In this document: positions 8,965 through 15,848 of the stretch, in pieces | Layout of the letters: every line of letters begins with the position of its first letter | Position numbering within the stretch: the stretch's first letter is position 1 | DNA from: Ideonella sp. A 288 | Lineage (GTDB): Bacteria > Pseudomonadota > Gammaproteobacteria > Burkholderiales > Burkholderiaceae_C | Length of the DNA: 52,050 bases | Reading direction: 5' to 3' | Assembly (NCBI RefSeq): GCF_002198735.1 | Contig: NZ_MWLO01000066.1 | Location: 1-52,050, forward strand | The notes under the pieces: model-generated | Seen by the model: the letters and a program-made list of their open reading frames with translations, nothing else | Told to the model about the DNA's origin: nothing | Database searches by the model: none | Position numbers and translations under genes: made by a program

Positions 8965-9030
8965 GTCGGCGAAATCGGCTTCGCCACCCAGGCCGGCCTG
9001 GCCCCCGAAAACGAAACGCAGTTCGCCGAC
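8965..9030. promoter_or_regulatory. candidate upstream activator sites for the sigma-54 promoter
   Basis: GTCGGCGAA at 8965-8973 is repeated as its reverse complement TTCGCCGAC at 9022-9030, and a further TTCGCC lies at 8980-8985, forming a short inverted repeat with GGCGAA at 8968. The sites lie about 60-130 bases upstream of the predicted transcription start, where enhancer-binding proteins bind. The assignment is inference from position and symmetry. Confidence 0.35.
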
Positions 9031-9067
9031 ACCCCGCCGAAAGGCCGCTTTTCAGGGTCTGCGGACA

Positions 9068-9083
9068 TGGCACGGCCCCTGCA
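9068..9083 (+). promoter_or_regulatory. sigma-54 (-24/-12) promoter of the cluster
   Basis: TGGCACGGCCCCTGCA matches the RpoN consensus TGGCACG-N4-TTGCA with one mismatch. The invariant GG (9069-9070) and GC (9081-9082) are separated by exactly ten bases. Transcription would begin near 9094, leaving a leader of about 50 bases before the ATG at 9144. A sigma-54 activator gene closes the same cluster at 19465-20826, which supports the call. Confidence 0.75.
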
Positions 9084-9143
9084 ATGCACCGACTGTGCAG
9101 GCCACCCCGCCGGGGTTCCCGGGCCTGCCGCCCGGAGCCTCGC

Positions 9144-10487
9144 ATGCACCACCGCCGCCTCGTCGACCACCAGCCACAGATCGCCGCCTTCGCCGGCCCT
9201 GCGAGCGATGGCGTGGGGACGGCGACAGGCGCAACGACAGGTGCCGCGACGAGCCCGCAGGTGCCGCTGGGCCTGGCCGCTGAACTGCTGGACGTGCTCG
9301 ACACCGGCCAGGCCGAGGCCTGGCTGGTGCAGCTGATCGACCGCACCCGCCCGGGCATCGCCCAGCCGGCGTCTCGGGCCCTGGGGCGGCTGCTGGCGCC
9401 GGTGGCCCGCCGCCTGCTGGCCGGCCCGGCCGGTGCGGCGCACGGCCAGGCCACGCCGGCCTTGGCGGGCCGGGTGTTCGGGCTCGAGCTCGAAGGCCTG
9501 AGCCCCGAGGACCAGGCCTTCGAACTGGCCCGTCAGTTCGTTCGCTATGCCCGGGCTGCGGCGCAGCAGGCGGCGCGGCTGCCCTTGGGCACCACGGCCC
9601 ACGACCGTGCCTGGCGCGCCGCCACCGCGGCCTCACGGCGCCTGGCCCCCGGCCTGCTGCCCTGGCTGGGCGGCACGGCCCACACGGTGCACACGGCCCG
9701 TACGGCCGATTTGGCGGAGGGCCGCCGGGGTGGCCCCCGCACCGCCTTCGATTCCCCACCCGGCCGCGATGGCGCGCCGGAACCGTTCCACCCAAGCAAG
9801 GAGCTTGTCATGCACGACATCGATCGCACCCAGATGGAATTCGGCTCGGAAGTGCCGGGTTTCGAGGCCGAGCAGTACGAATACGCCGAAGGCGAATGGG
9901 GCCAGGAGGGCGGCGCGCTGCTGAGCGAGGCCGACGAATTCGAACTGGCCAGCGAACTGCTGGGCGTGGCCAGCGAGGACGAACTCGACCAGTTCCTCGG
10001 CGGCCTGATCAAGAAGGTGGCGCGCGGCGCCGGCAAGCTGATCCGCTCGCCGATCGGCCAGGCCGTCGGCGGCGTGCTCAAGGGCGTGGCCAAGAAGGCG
10101 CTGCCGCTGGCCGGCGGCGCGCTGGGCGGCATGGTCGGCGGCCCGCTGGGCGCCAAGATCGGCAGCGGCCTGGCCTCGGCCGCGGGCGGTGCGCTGGGCC
10201 TCGAAGCCGAGGCCATGTCGCAGGAAGACCAGGAATTCGAAGGCGCCAAGCAGTTCGTCCGGCTGGCCGCCGACACCGTGGCCAAGGCCGCGTCGGCCGC
10301 GCCGTCGGCCGACCCGCGCGCTGTGGCCCAGGCCGCCGCCGTCAGCGCCGCGCGCCAGCTGGCGCCGGGGCTGCTGAAGTCCGCCGGCTCGGCGCTGGGC
10401 CAGGGCGGCGCGGGCGGCCGCGGCCAGGCTGGCCAAGGCGGCCGTTGGGCCCGCCGCGGCAACACCATCGTGCTGTACGGCGCCTGA
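9144..10487 (+). CDS. tandem glycine-zipper/acidic-aromatic protein (two homologous units in one frame)
   Basis: The frame codes for up to 447 residues and holds two homologous units without a stop between them. Unit 1 (about 1-220) has LAAELLDVLDTGQAEAWL, then FGLELEGLSPEDQAFELARQF and RLAPGLLPW. Unit 2 begins at an internal ATG (9810) and has an acidic aromatic head (FEAEQYEYAEGEWG), LASELLGVASEDELDQFLGG, a cationic segment (LIKKVARGAGKLIR), a Gly/Ala-rich hydrophobic stretch (LPLAGGALGGMVGGPLGAKI), then QEDQEFEGAKQFVRLAADT, RQLAPGLL and a C-terminal GRWARRGNTIVLYGA. A third copy is at 15105. I chose ATG 9144 for its GGAG and its position 50 bases after the sigma-54 start; ATG 9084 lies at the promoter itself. 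I do not recognise the family. The Gly-zipper suggests membrane insertion or self-assembly. Confidence 0.65.
   Translation: MHHRRLVDHQPQIAAFAGPASDGVGTATGATTGAATSPQVPLGLAAELLDVLDTGQAEAWLVQLIDRTRPGIAQPASRALGRLLAPVARRLLAGPAGAAHGQATPALAGRVFGLELEGLSPEDQAFELARQFVRYARAAAQQAARLPLGTTAHDRAWRAATAASRRLAPGLLPWLGGTAHTVHTARTADLAEGRRGGPRTAFDSPPGRDGAPEPFHPSKELVMHDIDRTQMEFGSEVPGFEAEQYEYAEGEWGQEGGALLSEADEFELASELLGVASEDELDQFLGGLIKKVARGAGKLIRSPIGQAVGGVLKGVAKKALPLAGGALGGMVGGPLGAKIGSGLASAAGGALGLEAEAMSQEDQEFEGAKQFVRLAADTVAKAASAAPSADPRAVAQAAAVSAARQLAPGLLKSAGSALGQGGAGGRGQAGQGGRWARRGNTIVLYGA
9798..9812 (+). promoter_or_regulatory. internal Shine-Dalgarno and ATG for unit 2
   Basis: AAGGAG at 9798-9803 is followed six bases later by ATG at 9810, in the same frame as the upstream unit. 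It would allow unit 2 (225 residues) to be made separately from the long two-unit product. Unit 3 at 15105 starts with a similar short His/Cys-containing head, which supports 9810 as a real start. Confidence 0.6.
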
Positions 10488-10534
10488 TCGGCCGGCTTTG
10501 CGCGTCGACGTCTGACACCATCAATGAGCGTCCG

Positions 10535-11839
10535 ATGACACCGTTTGCCGCCTGGATGCTGGGGCAGGAAGCGCGCGCGCTGCTCACGCGGCTGGCGCGC
10601 GTCAAGCCCTTCGCGCTGGTCGAGGCCATGCCGCCCGCGGCCAACCTGCTGCCGCCGGCGCAGGTGGCCATCGAGCGCCACCTGGCCGTCGGCCGCCGAG
10701 ACCTCGACCGGGCGGTGCGGGCCTTCATCGGCTGGCTGCATTGCCACGGGCCGGCCGCCAGCGCCGAGCAGGCGCAGCGCCGCTTCACGCTGCTGCGGCT
10801 GCAGTTCAATGCCGCACTCACCCAGTTCGACCTGTTCAGCGACGTCATCACGCAGCGCAGCGAGCACGAATCGGGCGTGTGGCTGTCGGGCCTGGACGTG
10901 GTGGCCGCCGATGCACTGGCGCTGCCGGGCGGCTTCTACGAGGTGCCGCCGATCGTCTGCTACCTGGACCGCGGCGCCGGCGCCGCCATCCGGCGCGCCC
11001 GCACGCGGCTGCCCGGCGGCGGCGACAACCCGGTGGCGGTGATCCGCGTGCCGCGCGAGCGCATGGTGGGCGCGGGCATCGCCTCGTCGCTGGTGCACGA
11101 GGTGGGCCACCAGGGCGCCGCGCTGCTGGACCTGGTGGCCTCGCTGCGGCCCGTGCTGCAGGCGCTGCAGGCCCGCGGCGGCCCCGACCAGGCCGCGTGG
11201 CGCCTGTGGGAGCGCTGGATCTCGGAGATCGTGGCCGACTTCTGGGCCGTCGCCCGCGTGGGCATCGCCTCCACGCAGGGGCTGATGGCGGTGGTGAGCC
11301 TGCCGCGCGCCTTCGTCTTTCGCGTGGATGTGGACGACCCGCACCCCGCGCCGTGGATCCGCGTGCTGCTCAGCTGCGCCATCGGCCAGGCGCTGTACCC
11401 ACACCCGCAATGGGCCCGCTTCTCGGCGCTGTGGTCGGATTTCTATCCGCCGCGCGGGCTGGACGCGCCGCGCCTGGCGCTGTTCGACAGCCTGCGCGCC
11501 ACCATGCCGGCTTTCGTGGCCTTGGTGGCGGCGCACCGGCCGCGCCGGCTGCGCGGGCACAGCCTGGCCGAGGTGCTGGCCACCGCCGACCGCCAGCCGG
11601 CGCGCCTGGCGCGGCTGTTCCGCGGCTGGTCGGCCGCGCCGCAGGTGATGTACGAGGCCGCGCCATCGCTGGTCTTCGCGGTGCTGGGCCAGGCCCGCGC
11701 CGACGGCCAGTTGAGCCCGGAGGACGAAAGCACGCTGATGGCCAAGCTGCTCACCCACTGGGCCCTGGCCAGCACCCTGGCCGGCGCGGCGCGCTGCGCG
11801 CACGCCAACAGGCCTGAATCCCGATCGACAGTCCACTGA
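10535..11839 (+). CDS. zincin-like putative metalloprotease (HEVGH)
   Basis: The 434-residue protein carries SSLVHEVGHQGAALL, i.e. the HExxH zinc-protease motif with His188, Glu189 and His192. A downstream helix WISEIVADFW (Glu231, Asp235) may supply the third zinc ligand, as in gluzincins. The rest is mostly helical and does not match a family I know. No signal peptide is visible, so the protein is probably cytoplasmic unless exported by a dedicated route. ATG 10535 is chosen; an ATG at 10524 runs into a stop after four codons. It lies 47 bases after the tandem protein gene and 11 before the next, so it is in the operon. It may process the co-encoded glycine-zipper proteins; this is inference. 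Confidence 0.6.
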   Translation: MTPFAAWMLGQEARALLTRLARVKPFALVEAMPPAANLLPPAQVAIERHLAVGRRDLDRAVRAFIGWLHCHGPAASAEQAQRRFTLLRLQFNAALTQFDLFSDVITQRSEHESGVWLSGLDVVAADALALPGGFYEVPPIVCYLDRGAGAAIRRARTRLPGGGDNPVAVIRVPRERMVGAGIASSLVHEVGHQGAALLDLVASLRPVLQALQARGGPDQAAWRLWERWISEIVADFWAVARVGIASTQGLMAVVSLPRAFVFRVDVDDPHPAPWIRVLLSCAIGQALYPHPQWARFSALWSDFYPPRGLDAPRLALFDSLRATMPAFVALVAAHRPRRLRGHSLAEVLATADRQPARLARLFRGWSAAPQVMYEAAPSLVFAVLGQARADGQLSPEDESTLMAKLLTHWALASTLAGAARCAHANRPESRSTVH

Positions 11840-11850
11840 AGGAGAACCTC

Positions 11851-13977
11851 ATGGCAAGCAAGAACCCTGTTCAAAGCACCCCCCGCCCCGGCTCGGTCAC
11901 CGTGTCGGTGATCGACGCGGGCGGCCTCGGCGGACCGCTGGGCGGCGCCTTCGTCAGCCTGTACCGGCGGCCCGACGCGGCCACGGCCAAGTTCGACGCC
12001 AAGGCCTGGAAGACCGACGACACGCTGTGGGTGGCCACCGCGCGCACCGACGCACGCGGCCAGGTGGCCTTCGACGACCTGGCGCCCGACCACTACGTGG
12101 TGTTCTACGAGCACCACCCCTTGACCTCGCCGCACCCCGTCGAGGTGGGCCCCGGCTGCAATGAGTCGGTGTGCCTGAGGCCCATCCTGGCGGTGGGCCG
12201 GCGCAGCGAGATCATCGGCCCCGACTGCCGCACCAGCGCCTGCCTGCGGCCGCGCACCGGCGACACGGTGCACACCTGGATCGAGTTCGACGGCCACCGC
12301 GGCATCGAGTTGAAGGACCGTGTCGAACTGGTGCTGCCGCCCGGCGCGGTGCGCGACGACGACGACAAGTTCGCCTTCACCAAGCGCATCACCGTGGCCG
12401 GACCGCAGGCCATGCAGGCGTCGCTGCGCTTCGACACCCTGCGCACGCCGCCCGGCGTCGCCGCCAGTGCCCCCACCGGCGCGCTGACCGGCGACCTGCG
12501 CGCCGAGTACAACCTGGCCTCGGCGCTGGCCACCACCGCCGACGAGCCCGTGCCCACGCCGGTGACCGGCAACCTGAACATCGCGCTCGACCGAAGCCAG
12601 ACCGAGCCCACGGCCGACCTGAAGCTGTGGATGGCCATCCGCGCCAGCACCGAGTCGCTGTCGTTCACCCACTACGCCAACTTCATGGAGTCGCTGTTCT
12701 GCGGCAAGGCCGACGGCCACTCGCGCAGCGACGAGCGTGCGGCCTTCGGCAGCCTTCTGGGCCGGCGCTTCCTGCCCTTCACCGACACCGATGCCTACCG
12801 CGTGATGAAAGCGGCCACCGAGGCCTTCGTGATGGTCAACTGCGGCGTCTTCGCCGACGACGGCTCGCTGCGCGGCGACCCCGCCGTGCTGGCCGACCTG
12901 GAGAGCTACCTCGACCGCCGCGACCTGCCGCGGCCCGGCGCCTTCCCCTACCTGGAGCGGGTGGACAACGTGCCGATGCTGCCCTACCTGGCCATCCTGC
13001 GCCGCAAGCTGCCCGACGTGCCGATCGTCGCGCCGGCGCGCGGCCGGCAGATCGAGGTCGACGTGTGCGACGGCTTCATCGAGGCCAAGCTGCGCAACCC
13101 CTGCCTGCTCGAGCTGATCTGGTCTTACTGGCACGAGGAGGGCATGCAGGTGCAGGGCATGAACGCGGTGACGCGGCGCTTCCAGAACCTGCGCGGCCCG
13201 GTGCAGCCCGACCCGCTGGCCAACCTCGAGGTGCACCCGCTGCGGCCGCTGAGCCAGCTGCTGTGGGGCTACATCCAGGACGAGCAGCACCGCCTGACGG
13301 TCGCGCGGCGCAACGCCGAGTACGACCACCACTACGGCCTGCGGCTCGAAGGCCGCGCGGTGCAGGGTTTTCTGCCGGCGGATTCGCGCTCGAAGTTCCT
13401 CGAGGCCTTCCACCACCTGCTGCAGCTGTGCACGGTGTTCTACAAGCAGGACGACGACACCACCGTGAAGGCCGACGCCTTCGGCGTGCTCAATGCGCTG
13501 AAGGAGGTGCACCTGATCCTGTCGCAGGGCGCGCACAGCCAGTTCGCCGACCTGCCGGCCACCTCGCGCACCGAGTTGCTGATGCAGCAGTGGCTGTACT
13601 CGCGGGCCGAGTTCCGCGAGTTTCTGCCGACGCGGGCGATGGTGGCCTACCCCGAACCGTGGATGGACCGCGTCGATGCGCTGAAGACGCTGTTCCGCTG
13701 GACCGACACCAGCGTCATCCACTTCCACAACCTGGCAGTGTTTGGCGAGCAGCTGCTGCTGGCCATCCGCTACGGCGCGTGGAGCACGGTGTTCGAGCCC
13801 ACGCAGGCCTTCAACTTCGCGCGCTTCTGGCGGCCGCAGATCCAGGGCTACGTGCACGCCTACCGCGCCGCCACCGGCGTGGTGCTGAGCGCCGAACGGA
13901 TCGACGCCGGCGTCGACGCGACGCTGCCGTCGGTGCTGCTGCAGCGGCGCCTGTCCGCCCAGCGACGGAGCGTGTGA
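11851..13977 (+). CDS. hypothetical 708-residue protein with N-terminal beta-sandwich
   Basis: I do not recognise the whole protein. Residues about 14-90 (SVTVSVIDAGGLGGPLGGAF, then TDARGQVAFDDLAPDHYVVF) read like a carboxypeptidase-regulatory or Cna-B-like beta-sandwich of the kind found in surface or secreted proteins. It is followed by a Cys-containing strand-rich part and a long helical C-terminal region (about 240-708) rich in Leu, Arg and His. No signal peptide or membrane segment is seen. AAGGAG precedes the ATG. Gaps to its neighbours are 11 and 12 bases, so it is translated as part of the operon. It could be a scaffold or receptor-binding component; that is speculation. Confidence 0.6.
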   Translation: MASKNPVQSTPRPGSVTVSVIDAGGLGGPLGGAFVSLYRRPDAATAKFDAKAWKTDDTLWVATARTDARGQVAFDDLAPDHYVVFYEHHPLTSPHPVEVGPGCNESVCLRPILAVGRRSEIIGPDCRTSACLRPRTGDTVHTWIEFDGHRGIELKDRVELVLPPGAVRDDDDKFAFTKRITVAGPQAMQASLRFDTLRTPPGVAASAPTGALTGDLRAEYNLASALATTADEPVPTPVTGNLNIALDRSQTEPTADLKLWMAIRASTESLSFTHYANFMESLFCGKADGHSRSDERAAFGSLLGRRFLPFTDTDAYRVMKAATEAFVMVNCGVFADDGSLRGDPAVLADLESYLDRRDLPRPGAFPYLERVDNVPMLPYLAILRRKLPDVPIVAPARGRQIEVDVCDGFIEAKLRNPCLLELIWSYWHEEGMQVQGMNAVTRRFQNLRGPVQPDPLANLEVHPLRPLSQLLWGYIQDEQHRLTVARRNAEYDHHYGLRLEGRAVQGFLPADSRSKFLEAFHHLLQLCTVFYKQDDDTTVKADAFGVLNALKEVHLILSQGAHSQFADLPATSRTELLMQQWLYSRAEFREFLPTRAMVAYPEPWMDRVDALKTLFRWTDTSVIHFHNLAVFGEQLLLAIRYGAWSTVFEPTQAFNFARFWRPQIQGYVHAYRAATGVVLSAERIDAGVDATLPSVLLQRRLSAQRRSV

Positions 13978-13989
13978 CGTGGCGCCGTC

Positions 13990-15102
13990 ATGCCCGACTT
14001 CACGTCCGCGCTCTACCTGGGGATGCACCATGCGAGCGACGCGCTGCCGCCCTGGCGCCGGCTCACCACGGGTCGGCCGGCCGCCCTGGCCGAGCCGCCC
14101 GGCGCCGCCGCTGTCGCCCAGGGCCTGGCGGCGCTGGCCGGCTCCGAGGCCGGCACGCTGCTGCCGTCGACCTTCCACCTGTTCTGGGACCTGCTCGGCG
14201 TGCTGAGCCGGCACGAACCGATCGAGATCTTCATGGACGCCGCCACCTACCCGATCGCCCGCTGGGGCGCCGAGCACTGGGCCGGCCGGGGCGTGCCGCT
14301 GCAGCGCTTCGGGCCGCACGATGCGTCGTCGCTGGCCGCATTGCTGACACGCCAAAGGCGCGTCCGGCCCTGGCGCCGCCCGGTGGTGCTGAGCGACGCG
14401 CTGAACCCCGGTGGCCGCAGCCAGCCGCCGCTGGCCGACTACGCCGCGCTGGCCCGGCGCCATGGCGGCTGGCTGCTGCTGGACGACACGCAGGGCCTGG
14501 GCGTGCTGGGTGCCGACGCCGGCCCGGCGGCGCCCTACGGCCGCGGCGGCGGTGGCTCGCTCGCCCGCTGGGGCCTGGGCGGCGCGCCGGTGCTGCTGGG
14601 CGCGTCGCTGGCCAAGGGCTTCGGCGTGCCGGTGGCGCTGCTGGCCGGGCCGCGCGCAGTGGTGCAGCGCTTCGAGGCCGACAGCGCCAGCCGCGAGCAC
14701 ATGAGCCCGCCGTCGCAGGCGGTGATCCAGGCGGCCAGCGCGGCGCTGGCCACCAACCGGCGCTGTGGCGATGCCTTGCGCCTGCGCCTGTGGCAGGCCG
14801 TGCAGCGGCTGCGCGCCGGCCTGGCCCGGCTGGGGCTGGCCGCCCCGGGCACCGACTTGCCGGTGCAGACGCTGGCGCTGCCGCCCGGCACCGACGTGCC
14901 TCGGCTGCACGCGCGGCTGCTGCGCGCCGGGCTGGCCACCGTGCCGCACCGCGACCGCGGCGCTGGCGGCCGCATCAGCCTGATCGTCACGGCCCGGCAC
15001 GGCCCCACCGACATCGACCAGGCGCTGGCCGTCCTGGCCCGCACCGTGACCGCGCGGCCGCATGCCGACGCGGCCTGTTCCCTCACCCCAACCAGGAGAT
15101 GA
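13990..15102 (+). CDS. PLP-dependent enzyme, alpha-oxoamine synthase/aminotransferase fold
   Basis: This 370-residue fold-type I PLP enzyme resembles 8-amino-7-oxononanoate synthase/KBL enzymes, which condense an amino acid with an acyl-CoA. The pyridine-binding Asp lies in LLLDDTQGLGVLG (Asp165; Gln replaces the usual His of DEAHG). The Schiff-base Lys is Lys209 in GASLAKGFGVP, followed by HMSPPSQAVIQAA as in the family. The N-terminal third is shorter and more divergent than in biotin-pathway BioF, and no biotin genes are nearby. The context points to a specialised acyl-amino-ketone or modification reaction within this operon. The fold is well supported; the substrate is unknown. Confidence 0.75.
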   Translation: MPDFTSALYLGMHHASDALPPWRRLTTGRPAALAEPPGAAAVAQGLAALAGSEAGTLLPSTFHLFWDLLGVLSRHEPIEIFMDAATYPIARWGAEHWAGRGVPLQRFGPHDASSLAALLTRQRRVRPWRRPVVLSDALNPGGRSQPPLADYAALARRHGGWLLLDDTQGLGVLGADAGPAAPYGRGGGGSLARWGLGGAPVLLGASLAKGFGVPVALLAGPRAVVQRFEADSASREHMSPPSQAVIQAASAALATNRRCGDALRLRLWQAVQRLRAGLARLGLAAPGTDLPVQTLALPPGTDVPRLHARLLRAGLATVPHRDRGAGGRISLIVTARHGPTDIDQALAVLARTVTARPHADAACSLTPTRR

Positions 15103-15104
15103 CC

Positions 15105-15827
15105 ATGCACACGATGTCCTGCCGGTGCGCGCACTGCCGCACGGGGGGCGGGGCCAGCGAGTTCGAATCGCTGGCCTTCCCGGCCTCGGTCTACCGCGAC
15201 TCGCGCGCGCTCGAAGCCGAGTTCGAAGCGCCCACGGGCGACGCCAGCCCCGGCGGCCTGCCCTTCAGCGAGGCCGAAGAGCACGAGCTGGCGATGGAAC
15301 TGCTGTCCGTCGCCAGCGAGGACGAGCTCGACCAGTTCCTGGGCAAGCTGTTCAAGGGCGCCTGGAAGGGCCTGCGCAAGGTGGGCTCGGCGGTCGGCCG
15401 CATCGCGAAGCCGCTGGGCGGCGCGCTGAAGGGCCTGGCCAAGCAGGCGCTGCCCTTCGTCGGCGGCGCACTGGGCTCGCTGATCCCGATCCCGGGCGTG
15501 GGCACGGCGATCGGCACCGCGCTGGGCTCCACCGTGGCCAATGCGCTGGAGGCCGAGTTCGGCGCCCTCGAGGCCGAGGACATGGAGTTCGAATCGGCCC
15601 GGCGCTTCGTCCGCATCGCCGGCAGCGCGGCCCGGCGGGCCGCAGCGGCGGCGCCGGGGGCCGATCCGCTGGCCGCCGTGCGCGCCGCCTTGCAGGCCGC
15701 CACACGCCAGCACCTGCCGGGCATGGCGCCGGCGTGGCAGCAGGAAGCCCCGACCGACCGGCGCGGCGCCGCCCAGGGCGGCCGCTGGACGCGGCGCGGC
15801 GGGCAGATCGTCGTCGAGGGTGCGTGA
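15105..15827 (+). CDS. glycine-zipper/acidic-aromatic protein, third paralogue
   Basis: The 240-residue protein is homologous to the two units at 9144-10487. It starts with a Cys cluster (MHTMSCRCAHCRTGGG), then acidic aromatic motifs (SEFESLAF, LEAEFEAP). Next comes LAMELLSVASEDELDQFLGK, nearly identical to unit 2, then a cationic helix (LFKGAWKGLRKVGSAV) and a Gly-rich hydrophobic stretch (LPFVGGALGSLIPIPGVGTA). After EDMEFESARRFVRIAG it closes with GRWTRRGGQIVVEGA. An SD (AGGAG) lies eight bases before the ATG, and the gene starts two bases after the PLP enzyme stop. No classical signal peptide is present. The acidic head and cationic glycine-zipper core recall membrane-active peptides with a neutralising leader. 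Function unknown. Confidence 0.7.
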   Translation: MHTMSCRCAHCRTGGGASEFESLAFPASVYRDSRALEAEFEAPTGDASPGGLPFSEAEEHELAMELLSVASEDELDQFLGKLFKGAWKGLRKVGSAVGRIAKPLGGALKGLAKQALPFVGGALGSLIPIPGVGTAIGTALGSTVANALEAEFGALEAEDMEFESARRFVRIAGSAARRAAAAAPGADPLAAVRAALQAATRQHLPGMAPAWQQEAPTDRRGAAQGGRWTRRGGQIVVEGA

Positions 15828-15848
15828 CGCACCGCCGGGAGCGACACC

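Noticed and set aside
9084-9143. Upstream ATG at 9084 as start of the first cluster gene
   Set aside because: It lies directly after the -12 element, upstream of the expected transcript start near 9094, and has no ribosome binding site; ATG 9144 has GGAG at good spacing.
11443-15063. 1206-residue open frame on the minus strand
   Set aside because: It is antisense to four well-supported genes, is rich in Arg/Gln/His/Gly low-complexity sequence, and shows no family motif. It is a typical GC-rich shadow frame.
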